In this document: positions 43,887-54,119 of the stretch, in pieces
Numbering within the stretch: position 1 is the stretch's first letter
Layout: every line of letters starts with the position of its first letter
From: Acidovorax sp. A1169
GTDB taxonomy: Bacteria; Pseudomonadota; Gammaproteobacteria; Burkholderiales; Burkholderiaceae_C
Reading direction: 5' to 3'
Length of the DNA stretch: 64,000 nt
Assembly: GCF_030704685.1 (NCBI RefSeq)
Contig: NZ_JAUZDX010000027.1
Coordinates: forward strand, 1-64,000
Notes under the pieces: generated by a model
What the model was told of the DNA's origin: nothing
Databases searched by the model: none
What the model saw: only the letters and a program-made list of their open reading frames with translations
Translations under genes and position numbers: made by a program

Positions 43887-45278
43887 ATGACCACCTACAC
43901 CAGCCACTGGCTCCAGACCGCCGCGGCCAGCAACAAGGCTCCGCTGCTGATCAAGATCACGCTGATACCGCACGGCTATGACGGCCATGCCTACTGGAAG
44001 CGCCAGGAGGCGCGCGCCTTGGACCGCGAGTTCAAGATGGTGGAGGACCTGCGCTGGGACCCCGATGGCGGCCCCCAGGCCGTGCTGCAGCGCCTGGTGG
44101 ACCTGCGCCAGGCCCTTGCCAGCGACGGATGGCAGGAGATCGTCGTGCACGACAGCCTGACCCTCTTCCCCAAGGACCTGCTGGACCACCGCACCAAGAC
44201 CGAGGACGAATGCCTGATGGACCTGGCGGCGCTGCACACCGAGTGCAGTGACCACGAGAGCGCCCTGGCCGCCCTGCACCGCTGCCGCCACAGCGAACAG
44301 GCCTGGTACTGGCACACGGCAGCCCGGCGCGCCCATGCCAACCGGGCGCGCGCCCACCCCGGCCCGCAGGCAGATGGCGACTGGGCTGCAGCCGTCGAAC
44401 ACGCAATGTTCATCATCCACCAGGCAGCAGACGCCAACGCCGCCCCGCCAGGCGCCATGTACAGCTTTGGCGACAGCTATCGGCACACGGCTTCGCAACT
44501 GGCCGCAGCCGCCCAGACCGTAGCGGAGTACCTGCTGTGCATTGCCGGCGACCCGGAGCAGGCGATGCAGGCCCTGCAAATCGCCGATGCCACGAACCAT
44601 GGCACTGGCCAGCTGCAGCAACTGAAGGTGACGGCACTGCTACAGCTCAAGCACAGCACCGAGGCCTACGAAACGCACCTGAAGTGGCGCCTGCAGATGC
44701 CCGAGGTTCTCGAATCCCCCGGCTACCGGGCCTTCGTCGACCAGCAGCAGACCCAGGCGCGCAGCGCCGAAAGCCAGCGCGTGAGCCAGCTGCGCTTTGA
44801 AACCGCCCCGGGCAGCCCGGCCTCCGAAAGCGAACTCGAACAACTGCTGCGGCGCTTTCCCCAGCCATCGCACGCCTACCTGCAATGGATCACCCAGGCC
44901 GAGCGGCACCAGCTCACCGTGGTCGATGGCGACGGCAGCGAAACCTACGAACTGTTCAGCATCTGCGCCGCGCTGGACAAGCACGAAGAGCTGCTGGGCT
45001 GGCTCAGCCTGCACGACGACAGCTCGCCCGAGCTGGCCGAGGAGATCCGCAGCGCCATTGCCGACAGCGGCATCGACCCGCAGCACATGCTGCCCATCGT
45101 GGGCGCCGAGAACGCCTCGGACTGCTTTGTGCTGCGCATGGACGGTCCCGGCGCGGGCGGCATCTACTTCTGGGCGCACGACGAGTGCACCGTGTTCAGC
45201 CCCATCGTGGACAGCGCGGACCAGTTGTTCCCGTGGCTGCAGGCGCAGGCCAGGGCGGGCTCGACCTTCGTGCTCTGA
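43887..45278 (+). CDS. Protein with C-terminal SUKH (SMI1/KNR4)-like domain, 463 aa
   Basis: The N-terminal ~310 residues are helical and possibly TPR-like (DECLMDLAALHTECSDHESA ... GDPEQAMQALQIADATNHGT), and the C-terminal ~130 residues resemble the SUKH superfamily ending (MLPIVGAENASDCFVLRMDG, GGIYFWAHDECTVFSPIVDS, ADQLFPWLQ). SUKH proteins are often immunity proteins against secreted toxins (established), but no toxin is adjacent here. ATG 43887 is the first good start in a frame open to 43782. Confidence 0.6.
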   Translation: MTTYTSHWLQTAAASNKAPLLIKITLIPHGYDGHAYWKRQEARALDREFKMVEDLRWDPDGGPQAVLQRLVDLRQALASDGWQEIVVHDSLTLFPKDLLDHRTKTEDECLMDLAALHTECSDHESALAALHRCRHSEQAWYWHTAARRAHANRARAHPGPQADGDWAAAVEHAMFIIHQAADANAAPPGAMYSFGDSYRHTASQLAAAAQTVAEYLLCIAGDPEQAMQALQIADATNHGTGQLQQLKVTALLQLKHSTEAYETHLKWRLQMPEVLESPGYRAFVDQQQTQARSAESQRVSQLRFETAPGSPASESELEQLLRRFPQPSHAYLQWITQAERHQLTVVDGDGSETYELFSICAALDKHEELLGWLSLHDDSSPELAEEIRSAIADSGIDPQHMLPIVGAENASDCFVLRMDGPGAGGIYFWAHDECTVFSPIVDSADQLFPWLQAQARAGSTFVL

Positions 45279-45342
45279 GACGGGCCAGGCGCGGGCCGCC
45301 GCTCCTGGCGGAAGGCGCTTGGGCAGCTTTGCCCGCAAGCTT

Positions 45343-45576
45343 TTACCCCGGCAGCGCTTGAGCTTCGGGCCTGGGCACCTCGCGCAGCTTCAGCGATGCG
45401 CGGCCAAGGCCTGTGAGTTCCTGCACCACGGCCGGCTGGGCACCGCCAGGCTCGGGCAGCCAGGCCAGTACCATGCCGGCCGCCTTCAGCACCCGCAGTT
45501 TGTCGATGGCGTTTTCGCTGGCAAGCGTCAAGGGAAACGGCCCTGCGGCCATGTCGCGGAGCAATTCCATGGGCAT
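45343..45576 (-). CDS. Small hypothetical protein, 77 aa
   Basis: GGAGG seven bases before ATG 45576 (a second ATG is at 45570). The sequence (MPMELLRDMAAGPFPLTLAS ENAIDKLRVLKAAGMVLAWL PEPGGAQPAVVQELTGLGRA) resembles small winged-helix-like or plasmid-borne 'AlpA-size' proteins only in length; its family is not known. It is convergent with the SUKH-like gene and lies between it and a kinase gene. Confidence 0.5.
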   Translation of the reverse strand: MPMELLRDMAAGPFPLTLASENAIDKLRVLKAAGMVLAWLPEPGGAQPAVVQELTGLGRASLKLREVPRPEAQALPG

Positions 45577-45742
45577 TTCATGTCCTCCATACTTTCGAGA
45601 GCGGCTGAGCCGCTTTTCATGGACACTGATATGAGGACTGCCCGACACCATTCAAGCCCCTCCCCTATCCCGCTCAAGGCAGCAGGCAAGGTACTGGACT
45701 GCGCCTTCGCCCCATCTGCCTACCCGGCGTGCACAATGGCGA

Positions 45743-46960
45743 ATGCGCCTTGCCGACTTCATCACGTCCAATATCGACTCCATCCTGACCGACTGGGTCG
45801 CTTTTGCAAGCCAGCAGTTGCCTGCGGCCCGCAACATGGACGAGGTCGAGCTGCTGGACCATGGCAAGACCCTGCTCGAAGAGATCGTCACCAACATGGC
45901 CCGCCCCGAGGGCGAAGCTGAGCGCAAGGCCAAATCCGAGGGCAACAGCCAGGAGGCGTCGGAATCCTCCAACGTCCCGTCGCGCAGCCATGCGCGCCAG
46001 CGCGAGCGCCAGGGTTTCGAGATCGGGCAGATGGTGGCAGAGTACCGAGCCCTGCGCGCCACCGTGCTGCGGCGCTGGCAGGCGGCAGCCCCGAGCTTCG
46101 AGGCCCAGGACCTGGACGACATGATGCGCTTCAACGAAGCGCTCGACCAAGCGCTGGCAGAGTCCGTGGACGTCTTCGTGCAGGAGGTCGGCCGGGCCCG
46201 GGACCTGTTCCTGGGCATGATGGGGCATGACCTGCGCGGCCCCTTGAGCACCATCGCCAGCTGCGCCGCCGTGGAGCTGCGCAAGTGGCCTGGCGATGTT
46301 CGCTACGCCCCCCTCACGCTGCGCAGCGTGGCGCAGATGAAGGCATTGCTCAACGATCTGATGGAGTTCACCACCTACCGCCTGGGCAAGGGCCTGAGCC
46401 TCACGCCCGTGCCGCTGCAGCTGGACCAGTTCGTGCGGCACACCCTCGACGAGATCAACGCCGTCTACGCCGAGCGCACCCTGGTGCTCGAAAGCCATGG
46501 CGACATGCATGGCCGATGGGACGGCCGGCGGCTGCACCAGGCCCTGTCCAACCTGGTGTTCAACGCTCTGAAATACGGCTTCCCCGGCCTGCCCGTCAGC
46601 ACCGTGCTGGACGGGACCCGCCCCGACGAAGTGCTGCTGACCGTGCGCAACACGGGCAAGCCTATCGCGCCCCACATGCTGCCCCGCCTGTTCGACCCCC
46701 TGGTGCGGGAAGAGAGCGATGAGGACCGCGAGGCACGCAGCAGCATCGAAAGCAACAGCGGCAGCCAGGGCGCGCCCGCCGACCTGGTGGCCGGCGCCAA
46801 CCTGGGGCTGGGCCTGTTCGTGGTGCGCGAGATCGCGTTGGCGCACGGCGGATCGGTAGAGGTTGTTGCCGACGGGGAGACGACCGAATTCCGGTTGCGT
46901 CTGCCGCGCGTGAGCCCCCCAACCGCCAACCCCTCACCGCAGCAGCCTGCCAAGGCCTGA
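45743..46960 (+). CDS. Soluble histidine kinase with RsbRD-like N-terminus
   Basis: A 405-aa protein without membrane helices. Residues ~1-140 resemble an RsbRD/N-terminal sensor helical domain (ADFITSNIDSILTDWVAFAS, REFEIGQ-like QGFEIGQMVAEYRALRATVL). HisKA follows with the phospho-accepting His in FLGMMGHDLRGPLSTIA (~155). The ATPase domain has N-box LHQALSNLVFNALKYG, an F-box LFDPLVREE and a G2 region ANLGLGLFVVREIALAHGG. N-terminal sequence MRLADFITSN marks the start. No response regulator is adjacent. A palindromic element begins right at its stop codon (46959). Confidence 0.82.
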   Translation: MRLADFITSNIDSILTDWVAFASQQLPAARNMDEVELLDHGKTLLEEIVTNMARPEGEAERKAKSEGNSQEASESSNVPSRSHARQRERQGFEIGQMVAEYRALRATVLRRWQAAAPSFEAQDLDDMMRFNEALDQALAESVDVFVQEVGRARDLFLGMMGHDLRGPLSTIASCAAVELRKWPGDVRYAPLTLRSVAQMKALLNDLMEFTTYRLGKGLSLTPVPLQLDQFVRHTLDEINAVYAERTLVLESHGDMHGRWDGRRLHQALSNLVFNALKYGFPGLPVSTVLDGTRPDEVLLTVRNTGKPIAPHMLPRLFDPLVREESDEDREARSSIESNSGSQGAPADLVAGANLGLGLFVVREIALAHGGSVEVVADGETTEFRLRLPRVSPPTANPSPQQPAKA

Positions 46961-47116
46961 GAGGCTGAGAGTCTTTCGTCCATGCCCGCCTTGCACGCCA
47001 AACCACCCCGGCTCGTCGAAAGCAAATGCTCGCCATAGCCCGAGCTATGGCTGCGCTTTGCGCCTAGGGCGTTGTGACGTGCCTTTCGGGCACGGCCAAA
47101 AAACTCTCAGCCTCTG
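46959..47116. repeat. ~155-bp palindromic element abutting the kinase stop
   Basis: GAGGCTGAGAGT (46961-46972) pairs with ACTCTCAGCCTC (47103-47114); both arms are flanked by TGA. A central perfect hairpin CCATAGC-4-GCTATGG lies at 47033-47050. About 40 bases of its left arm recur in inverted orientation at 55684-55724. It contains no coding sequence. Confidence 0.6.
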
Positions 47117-47184
47117 ACGGCCCCTGGGCAGCAGGGTGCGTCAGCAGGCCCGACGGGTCATGGCATTTCTGCGCGCTGAAGGGC

Positions 47185-48890
47185 TCACGACACACCCGCT
47201 GCGTCCAGCAACACGATGCGGCTACGCCCCGCGCCCTTGGCCTGGTAGAGCGCCTTGTCCGCCATGGCGATCATCTGCTGCGGCGTCAGGGCCTCGCCTT
47301 CGCCCAGGGCCGCTATGCCGGTGCTGATGCTAGGGCGTGTCATCATTCATTTCACCCCCGCGAAAGCCTGCAGCACGGTGCAGTGCAAGGCGCCCTGAGT
47401 GCCGTGTAGCACGGCTACACAAGCGAAGGGCAACGCCGCAATGCGCCGCGCTGCAGGCTTTCCCTGCGGGCTGGCCCCGGCATGCGGCGTCTGCTTTGTC
47501 GCTCGGCTTGCCAATAGCCCGCTATTGGCTGCGCCGCGCTTCGCGCATCCATCCGCATGCCGGGGCCAGCGCGGGGGCGAAATGAATGATGACACGCCCT
47601 AACCACCGCACCGGTGGAGCACTCGCGGTGGGCAATCGACAGGCGCGCCACGGCCGCATGCGCCGCAGCCGCAATGTGCATGGCGCCTACCGAATCGGTC
47701 TCGGGCAGCACCAGGGCGAACTCTTCGCCGCCATACCGTGCGGCCAGGTCCGAGGGACGCTTGCCATGGGCCTGCAGCACCCGGGCAATGGCCTTGAGGC
47801 ATTCATCGCCCATCTGGTGCCCATAGGCATCGTTGTAGGCCTTGAAGTGGTCCACGTCCAGCAGCACCAACGCCAGCGGCCGCCGGTGGCGCTGGGCCAG
47901 GGCCAGGTGTTCCGCCAGGTGCATGTCGAACGCCCGGCGGTTGGCCAGCTCGGTCAGGCCGTCCTGCATGGACGAGCGCCACAGCGTCTCGTTGGCACTT
48001 TGCAGTGCGGTGGTCAGCGCCCGCAGCCGGGTGTAGTGCCGCGCGTTCTCGCCGAGCAGCACGATCAGCAGCACACCCGCAGACACCAGGCCATAGATGC
48101 GCCCCAGGTACCAGCCCAGGTCGTAGCGCCCGGCGTTCAGCACGGCCGCCAGGGCCAGGTCCAGCAGCCAGACGCACAAGGCCACCAGCAGCCAGATGTC
48201 CAGCAGCGAATGGGGCCGGCTCCACAGCAGAACCCCCAGCGCCCCGAAGCTCAGCAGCCAGATGCCGATGAGAAAGGCCTTGCCGACGGACGTGGTGTGG
48301 TTGTCGTCCATGAACACCGGCAGCCATTCATGCCCCGCGGTGGCAAATGCAGTGAACGCCGCCACCAGCGCCAACACCAGGGCAGCGGTGGCGGCTACAG
48401 CACGCAATGCCCGGCCACCGCTCGGGCGCGCAGGGCTGCGTGCCTCCCGCCGCCTGGCAAGCACATACGCCACCAGCCCCAGCGGAAAGCCCGCGTGCCA
48501 CAGCATGTACATGGCCGATGAGGTCTGGGGCCCCGACCCCAGCAGGCCCGTGGGCGCGAACAGCCCCGGGAAGATGAGCGCATAGGCCGCAGTGGCTGTG
48601 GCGGTGAACAGATACACGCCGCCCAGCACCAGCAGCCCCGCAGACTTCAGGGCCCGGTAATGGCCCAACAGCAGCACCGCCGTGACCAGATCGAAGATCA
48701 CCAGCGCGGTGACATAGATCGGAATGAAGGCGGGAAACGCCGCGAGCGGCACCTTGGCGTACGGCAGTGCCATCGCGCCAAGTGCCAGCGAAAGGACGAC
48801 TGCGGTGCCCGCGACCACCTTCTCGCGGGTGCCCGCCGGTTCGCTGGCAAGAGGGGCTGTGGACAGCCCGGGAGACGCAGTGGCGTGCAT
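47185..48890 (-). pseudogene. MASE4-GGDEF diguanylate cyclase gene interrupted by a 267-bp element
   Basis: The N-terminal ~290 residues form a MASE4-like membrane sensor with about eight helices (e.g. FPAFIPIYVTALVIFDLVTA). The GGDEF domain follows: DGLTELANRRAFDMHLAEHL, LDVDHFKAYNDAYGHQMGDE, and the active-site loop RYGGEEFALVLPETD. After CSTGAVV the frame runs into the element at 47333-47599. Beyond it the gene resumes as SISTGIAALGEGEALTPQQM ... ADKALYQAKGAGRSR to a stop at 47185-47187. Removing 269 bases (element plus one TA) leaves 1437 bases, exactly 479 codons, in a single open frame. The insertion cuts the last conserved part of the GGDEF fold, so the enzyme that made cyclic di-GMP is probably inactive. 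Confidence 0.88.
47333..47599. mobile_element. 267-bp bilobed TA-flanked MITE, copy A (in the GGDEF gene)
   Basis: Starts GGGCGTGTCATCATTCATTTC and ends with its complement: ~29-bp terminal inverted repeats with one mismatch, bounded by TA on each side (47331-47332, 47600-47601). Inside are two lobes. In the left, GCCTGCAGC (47366-47374) pairs with GCTGCAGGC (47450-47458) around GTGTAGC-acg-GCTACAC (47404-47420). In the right, a 15-bp perfect arm pair (47473-47487, 47553-47567) surrounds CCAATAGC-cc-GCTATTGG (47511-47528). TA duplication fits an IS630/Tc1-type transposase acting in trans (inference). Copy B is at 55927-56193 with about five differences. Confidence 0.85.
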
Positions 48891-49183
48891 GGGAAACCTT
48901 CTGCGTGATGTCCCGGGAATGCTAGTCTTCTGTTACAAAAAATACTATTTGCTTACATAGCATTCGAGCGGTTGTCCACCGCCCGCTGCAAATCCAGCAT
49001 CCGCTTTGCCCTTTCAAACCCAACGGTCATCGCGGCAGTTGCTGATATAGGATGGCTATCAACAGGGGGCCGTGGAGCGTCTGGGCTACAGGCGCGCCAT
49101 CCACATTGCGGTCGCCCCATGCCATTGTCGGGATTCGAAAGCAGCCCACCTTCGGGTGGCATCCGTCCACAGGAGTATTGCGC

Positions 49184-49276
49184 ATGAAAACCTTCTGCCA
49201 GCTCAAACCCCATTGCGATGCGGGCGTCCACGCAGCCCTGCATCCGCCCCCCAACACTGACTCACCTCGTTCGTGA
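49184..49276 (+). CDS. Possible 30-aa ORF before the chemoreceptor gene
   Basis: ATG 49184 after AGGAG (nine bases) encodes MKTFCQLKPHCDAGVHAALH ... DSPRS. It ends 67 bases before the chemoreceptor start. A good ribosome site is its only support. The rest of 48891-49343 shows an AT-rich patch (48920-48965), probably promoter DNA for the divergent GGDEF gene. Confidence 0.3.
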   Translation: MKTFCQLKPHCDAGVHAALHPPPNTDSPRS

Positions 49277-49343
49277 AACCTGCCACCGTGCCACCATGGC
49301 ATGCAGCCTGGCCACCTTGAAAATACCCTGAGGGAGAGACACC

Positions 49344-51125
49344 ATGGACAAGATGAAAATCGCCACCCGGCTCACGGTCGCTTTTGCCGCGATGGTGCTG
49401 TTGCTGATTGCACTGGGCGCCATCAGCCTCTTGCGGTCTGCACACCAAAGTGAAGAGCTGCACGATGTCGTCGACACGCGCATACCAATCACCAAGTCGC
49501 TCGGTATTCTGGCGGACGGTGTGAATACCCAGGCGATCCAGTTTCGCAACCTGGTCCTTTTCAATTCAGAGCCCATCGCCAAGTCGGCCATGGACCAGAT
49601 CGCTGCTGCGCGGGCGGCCACTGCCGAGCAGTACAAGCTGCTGGATACGCTGATCTCCTCGCCCAAGGGCGAGGAAATACTGGCGCGCATGCTCAAGGGC
49701 CGGGCCGAGTTCATCAAGTACGGCGATGAATTTCTCGCACTGGCCCAAAAAGGCCAGAAGGATGAGGCGATCAAGCTGCTCGAAGAAAAGCTGCGCCCCG
49801 TGCAGCTCGACTACCAGAAGACGCTGCGCGAACAGGTGGACTTCCAGGCCCAACTCACCACCGAAGCCGGCAAGGAGGCCGACGCGGCCGCATCGGCCCT
49901 GCAGCGTGACGTGCTGATAGCCGGTGTGGCAGCCATCGCGGTGGCGATCTTCCTGGCGTTCGCGATCATCCGCTCCATCACCCGCCCCCTGGCCCAGGCC
50001 GTGCAGGCTGCCGACCGCGTTGCCGCCGGCGACCTCAGCGGCGACATCGTCGTGCAGTCGCAGGACGAGACCGGCCAACTGCTCAGCGCCCTGCAGCGCA
50101 TGCAGCAAAGCCTGGTGGCCACCGTGACCACGGTGCGCAGCAACTCCGAGAGTGTAGCCTCGGCCAGCGCACAGATTGCCTCGGGCAACAACGACCTGTC
50201 GGCGCGCACCGAGCAGCAGGCCTCGGCACTGGAAGAGACGGCCGCCTCGATGGAAGAACTGGGCTCCACCGTGCGCCAGAACGCCGACAACGCGCGCCAG
50301 GCCAACCAGCTGGCGCTGAGTGCTTCTACCGTGGCCGTACAGGGCGGCGACGTGGTGGCCGAAGTGGTCGAAACCATGAAAGGCATCAACGCCAGCAGCA
50401 GCAAGATCGCCGACATCATCAGCGTCATCGACGGCATTGCCTTCCAGACCAACATCCTGGCCCTGAATGCAGCGGTGGAAGCCGCCCGGGCGGGCGAGCA
50501 AGGCCGGGGCTTTGCCGTGGTGGCCAGCGAAGTGCGCAGCCTGGCGGGGCGCAGCGCCGAAGCGGCCAAGGAAATCAAGGGCCTGATCACCGCCAGCGTC
50601 GAGCGCGTGGAGCAAGGCACGCAACTGGTGGACAAGGCCGGGGCCACTATGACCGAAGTGGTGGCGGCCATCCGGCGCGTCACGGACATCATGGGCGAGA
50701 TCAGCGCCGCCAGCAGCGAGCAAAGCGCAGGCGTGGGCCAGGTGGGAGAAGCGGTCACGCAGATGGACCAGGCCACCCAGCAGAACGCAGCGCTGGTAGA
50801 AGAAATGGCCGCAGCAGCGAGCAGCCTGAACAGCCAGGCGGGCGAACTGGTGAACGCGGTGGCGGTGTTCCGGCTGGCGGGCGACGGCAGCGGTGCTGGC
50901 AACTACCGCGCACCGGCACCGGCGCCAACGGCGCGCAAGCCAGCGCCGGCCCCGCGCGCGGCAGTCACGTCCACGTCGGCGGTCAAAGCCCCGGTGGCCA
51001 GCCGACTGGCGGCGCCCAAGGGACCCATGGCGCCCAAGGCCGCACCGGCGGTAAGCCCTGCGCCAGCGCCCAAGGCGCCGGCCAAGGCGGCCGCAGGTGG
51101 GGATGATGAGTGGGAGAGCTTTTAG
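49344..51125 (+). CDS. Methyl-accepting chemotaxis protein
   Basis: A 593-aa transmembrane chemoreceptor. TM1 [20 protein letters not shown], a four-helix-bundle periplasmic sensor (~35-190), TM2 [24 protein letters not shown] (~215-265), and a cytoplasmic hairpin with the conserved tip region [40 protein letters not shown] (~370-410). Gln/Glu methylation helices ([20 protein letters not shown]) flank it. The C-terminus is an Ala/Pro tail ending DDEWESF, close to the NWETF pentapeptide that docks CheR/CheB. GAGGGAGA ten bases before ATG 49344. The ligand is unknown; no che genes are nearby. Confidence 0.92.
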   Translation: MDKMKIATRLTVAFAAMVLLLIALGAISLLRSAHQSEELHDVVDTRIPITKSLGILADGVNTQAIQFRNLVLFNSEPIAKSAMDQIAAARAATAEQYKLLDTLISSPKGEEILARMLKGRAEFIKYGDEFLALAQKGQKDEAIKLLEEKLRPVQLDYQKTLREQVDFQAQLTTEAGKEADAAASALQRDVLIAGVAAIAVAIFLAFAIIRSITRPLAQAVQAADRVAAGDLSGDIVVQSQDETGQLLSALQRMQQSLVATVTTVRSNSESVASASAQIASGNNDLSARTEQQASALEETAASMEELGSTVRQNADNARQANQLALSASTVAVQGGDVVAEVVETMKGINASSSKIADIISVIDGIAFQTNILALNAAVEAARAGEQGRGFAVVASEVRSLAGRSAEAAKEIKGLITASVERVEQGTQLVDKAGATMTEVVAAIRRVTDIMGEISAASSEQSAGVGQVGEAVTQMDQATQQNAALVEEMAAAASSLNSQAGELVNAVAVFRLAGDGSGAGNYRAPAPAPTARKPAPAPRAAVTSTSAVKAPVASRLAAPKGPMAPKAAPAVSPAPAPKAPAKAAAGGDDEWESF

Positions 51126-51245
51126 AAGCGGCCCGTGAAAAGCCAGAGGCGCCAATGACAGCAGGCCGCCGCGCCCTGCGTGGCGAGGGCTTTGGGCAAC
51201 CTGCGAGCCCCCACAGCCAAAAGCCCTGCCCTCGGCAGCATGCCT

Positions 51246-51425
51246 TCATTCAACGCGGGTACCCGCAGGTCGTTCGCCCGGTCGGCTCACGTTGGTGAAG
51301 CCCCTCACCCGCTTGCCTGCGGACAGCCAGCGGCCATTGGCGGCTATTAGCGCCCTTCTCGTGGCACCGTGCGCCCGTTGCATCGCAGACCAGGACCACA
51401 TGCTTGCCTGCGGCGATGCATGATT
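51246..51425 (-). pseudogene. DJ-1/PfpI-like gene remnant
   Basis: On the minus strand one frame reads IAAGKHVVLVCDATGARCHE and, after a shift, another reads LIAANGRWLSAGKRVRGFTN V. Together they match the DJ-1/PfpI C-terminal half: A.GK.V..VCH..G.L....G.PL..GKRVTGFTN. The catalytic-site His after the Cys is Asp here. Frameshifted and lacking both ends. Confidence 0.5.
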
Positions 51426-51480
51426 CGATCCCTGAGCGGCTGGCCGGACCATCTTGCGACTGCATCCTCAGGAATGGACC

Positions 51481-51600
51481 ATGCTGTCCATCAAAGGTTT
51501 GCCGGACATCAAAGTGCACTTCAACACGAAGCAGCGACGCCGTCACAGCGAAGCCTTCAAGTTCCAAGTCCTTGCAGCGTGTGCCGAGCCCTTAGCGGGG
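51481..51600 (+). pseudogene. IS66-family TnpA (accessory) N-terminal remnant
   Basis: MLSIKGLPDIKVHFNTKQRR RHSEAFKFQVLAACAEPLAG resembles the N-terminal helix-turn-helix region of IS66 accessory protein TnpA (RR.HS.EFK.QV..AC..PG). The rest of the gene is absent; the palindromic element at 51644 follows. Confidence 0.5.
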
Positions 51601-51643
51601 AGTTGCGGCAGTGGCTTTGGTGTTCAGATTGAACGACAACCTG

Positions 51644-51804
51644 GTGTTCTGTCCCGCAAATAGGTGCCAAAAATAAAACCGATGGATTTCGCGCCAGGGC
51701 AAGGCGCAAACCGCAGCGATAGCCGTAGCTATCGCGAGGATTTGCAACGCTGCCCTGGCGTGAAAGACGCGGTTTTATTGGCTTTTATTTGCGGGACAGG
51801 ACAC
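51644..51804. repeat. 161-bp palindromic element between IS66 fragments
   Basis: The left arm GTGTTCTGTCCCGCAAAT pairs with ATTTGCGGGACAGGACAC at the right end; mismatched arm pairing continues inward (AATAAAACCG / CGGTTTTATT). CGCCAGGGCA (51692-51701) pairs with TGCCCTGGCG (51751-51760), and a central GCGATAGC-4-GCTATCGC hairpin is at 51716-51735. Three bases after the element an extra copy of the left arm begins (51807-51838: GTGTTCTGTTCCGCAAATGG), so a second, truncated element abuts it. Confidence 0.65.
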
Positions 51805-51822
51805 TAGTGTTCTGTTCCGCAA

Positions 51823-52053
51823 ATGGATGCCAAAAATAGATCTGCCCTTGCACCACAGGCACAAAAGCATGGCTCTCCTGTGAAAGCGAACTGGCTGGGG
51901 CAGCGTGCCGCCGTCATGATGAGCATGTTGCAGTCGGCCAAACTCAACGGCCATGATCCTTGGGCTTACCTCAAGGACGTCCACACAAGACTGCTCACGC
52001 AGTTGAACAGCCGCATCGACGTGGCGATCAAGTTGAGGCGGCCATTCGCCTAG
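51823..52053 (+). pseudogene. IS66-family transposase (TnpC) C-terminal remnant
   Basis: The frame from 51823 includes WLGQRAAVMMSMLQSAKLNG HDPWAYLKDVHTRLLTQLNS RID, which matches the last ~45 residues of IS66 TnpC transposases (GKRAA.IMSLL.SARLNGHDP.AYLKDVLERLPTQ). The DDE catalytic core is missing. With the fragment at 51481 it shows that an IS66 element once lay here. Confidence 0.7.
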
Positions 52054-52230
52054 GTCGGTATGGCCACAGCGGCGTATGGTGCGCCAAGACCACTTTCCCA
52101 TGTCAATCGATTCGCGAGCACCCTCCGCGATCGAAGGCGCACACTGCCCGAGACCCGCGCAAGCGCCCGCAAGACCCGCAAGACCCGCAGGAGACGCAGC
52201 TTGCGTTTTCTCACAACGCACTGGAGTACC

Positions 52231-53907
52231 TTGAACCAACTTCGCAACTTGAAAATCGCACCACGATTGGCCCTGGCCTTCGCCATCCTGCTGCTGATCC
52301 TCGCGTTGAGTGTGGCGACGGGCGTGTGGCGCCTGCAGCAGCTGGCCAACACCACCCGCACGCTCACGACCACCGACGCCGAGAAGCTGCAGCAGGCGGT
52401 GGGCTGGCGCCAGACCATCGACCTGAACTGGATCCGCACCCGCGCATACATCGTCGAAACTGACACCGGTCGGATGCAGAGCTGGCAGGCCGACATGGAC
52501 AAGAATTCGGCACTCTCCAACGCATTGCGCGCGCGCCTGGTCGAACTGGTGACGTCGGACGAAGGCAAGGCGACGCTCGCGGCCATCGATGCGGCCCGCG
52601 AGGCCTACCGTACACCCCGCGCGGCATTGTTCAAACGAAAGGCCGCGGGCGAGGATGTCACGGCCGCACTGGACACACAACTCCGACCTCTGGCCGACGC
52701 TTATAGCGAAGCGATCCTAGTCTTGGAACGGCGCCAGCAGGAACTCTACGACAAGGCACTTGTCAAGGCGGAGGCCGATGCCGCCAGCGGCCAGAAGATG
52801 CAGATTGCGGGAGGCATCGTCGCCCTGCTGCTGGGCGCGGCGTTCGCGTGGCTACTGTCGCGCTCCATCGTCGTGCCGCTCCAGCAGGCATCGGCGAGCG
52901 CGCGAAGCATCGCTGATGGCGACCTATCGGAAGACATTCCGGTAGTGGGCCGCGACGAAGCCACCGAGCTCCTCTCCGCGCTGAAGCACATGCAGGGCAA
53001 TCTTGGCCAGGTGGTCTACGGCGTGCGGGCCAATGCAGAAGCCGTGGCAACCGCAAGCGCCGAGATTGCGCAGGGCAACAACGAGCTTTCAGCACGCACT
53101 GAACATCAGGCCTCGGCGCTGGAAGAAACCGCAGCGTCAATGGAGGAACTGAGCTCCACGGTAAAGCAAAACGCCGACAACGCACAGCAAGCCAATCAGC
53201 TGGCGCAAAGCGCCACAGCCGTCGCGGTGCAGGGTGGCGACGTAGTCTCACGTGTCGTAGACACCATGAAGGGTATCAACGAGAGCTCAAAGAAGATCGC
53301 CGACATCATCAGCGTGATCGACAGCATCGCCTTCCAGACCAACATACTGGCACTCAACGCCGCGGTGGAAGCAGCTCGCGCAGGTGAACAGGGTCGCGGT
53401 TTTGCGGTGGTTGCCAGTGAGGTGCGCAGCCTGGCCGGTCGCAGCGCCGAAGCAGCCAGGGAAATCAAGACGCTTATCGGCACCAGTGTGGCACGGGTGG
53501 ACGAAGGCAACGCGTTGGTGGGTCAGGCCGGTACGACCATGCAGGAGGTGGTGGCGTCCATCCGTCGCGTGACCCACATCATGGGAGAGATCAGCGCTGC
53601 CAGCCGCGAACAGAGCGCAGGTGTCGCTCAAGTGGGAGAGGCCGTGACCCAGATGGACCAGGCGACCCAGCAGAATGCAGCGCTGGTCGAGCAAAGCGCC
53701 GCAGCCGCGTCCAGCCTGCAGGCTCAGTCTGACCAGCTCGTACAGGCGGTGGCGGTGTTCACGCTGGCGCCCCACATGCAGGCGTACTCCGCCCTTCGTC
53801 CAGCGGCTGCCGCAGCGCCGACACCTTTCTCCGCCAGTGCGCTTGCACACCGCGCGCATGCGGCCGGCACCCAGCCCCCACCACGCCTGTCTCGGTCGCC
53901 GTCCTAG
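52231..53907 (+). CDS. Methyl-accepting chemotaxis protein (second)
   Basis: A 558-aa chemoreceptor, closely related to the product of 49344-51125 in its signalling half. TM1 [20 protein letters not shown], a periplasmic four-helix sensor of different sequence (~35-185), TM2 [23 protein letters not shown], then the same tip [40 protein letters not shown]. The probable start is TTG 52231 ([13 protein letters not shown]) with GGAG four bases upstream; the frame is open to 52060, but that region is Arg-rich and overlaps the IS66 remnant. Unlike the first receptor it has no acidic/aromatic docking pentapeptide; it ends in Pro/Ser/Arg sequence. The DNA between the two receptors is made of mobile debris, so they may derive from one duplication. 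Confidence 0.88.
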   Translation: MNQLRNLKIAPRLALAFAILLLILALSVATGVWRLQQLANTTRTLTTTDAEKLQQAVGWRQTIDLNWIRTRAYIVETDTGRMQSWQADMDKNSALSNALRARLVELVTSDEGKATLAAIDAAREAYRTPRAALFKRKAAGEDVTAALDTQLRPLADAYSEAILVLERRQQELYDKALVKAEADAASGQKMQIAGGIVALLLGAAFAWLLSRSIVVPLQQASASARSIADGDLSEDIPVVGRDEATELLSALKHMQGNLGQVVYGVRANAEAVATASAEIAQGNNELSARTEHQASALEETAASMEELSSTVKQNADNAQQANQLAQSATAVAVQGGDVVSRVVDTMKGINESSKKIADIISVIDSIAFQTNILALNAAVEAARAGEQGRGFAVVASEVRSLAGRSAEAAREIKTLIGTSVARVDEGNALVGQAGTTMQEVVASIRRVTHIMGEISAASREQSAGVAQVGEAVTQMDQATQQNAALVEQSAAAASSLQAQSDQLVQAVAVFTLAPHMQAYSALRPAAAAAPTPFSASALAHRAHAAGTQPPPRLSRSPS

Positions 53908-54119
53908 AGCATTCGGTTGGCAATGTCAGCTTGACTGCGCCTTCATTGTTCGTAGCGGTCACTCGGCGCAAAAAATGCACTCCACGCGCAGTGCTTGCGG
54001 GGGACCCTCCCCTGTCAGGGCGATGGTTGAAGGATACGGTGGGTGGTGGCCCGCGCCGCCGCAAAAGGCGCTGGGCGATGACCGCCTGCTGCAGTGGTAC
54101 ACCGACGCCACCCCCGGCA

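Noticed and set aside
47337-47602. 82-codon frames on both strands within the 267-bp elements (also at 55931-56196)
   Set aside because: They start and end at the inverted-repeat ends, occur on both strands of the same palindrome and have no ribosome site.
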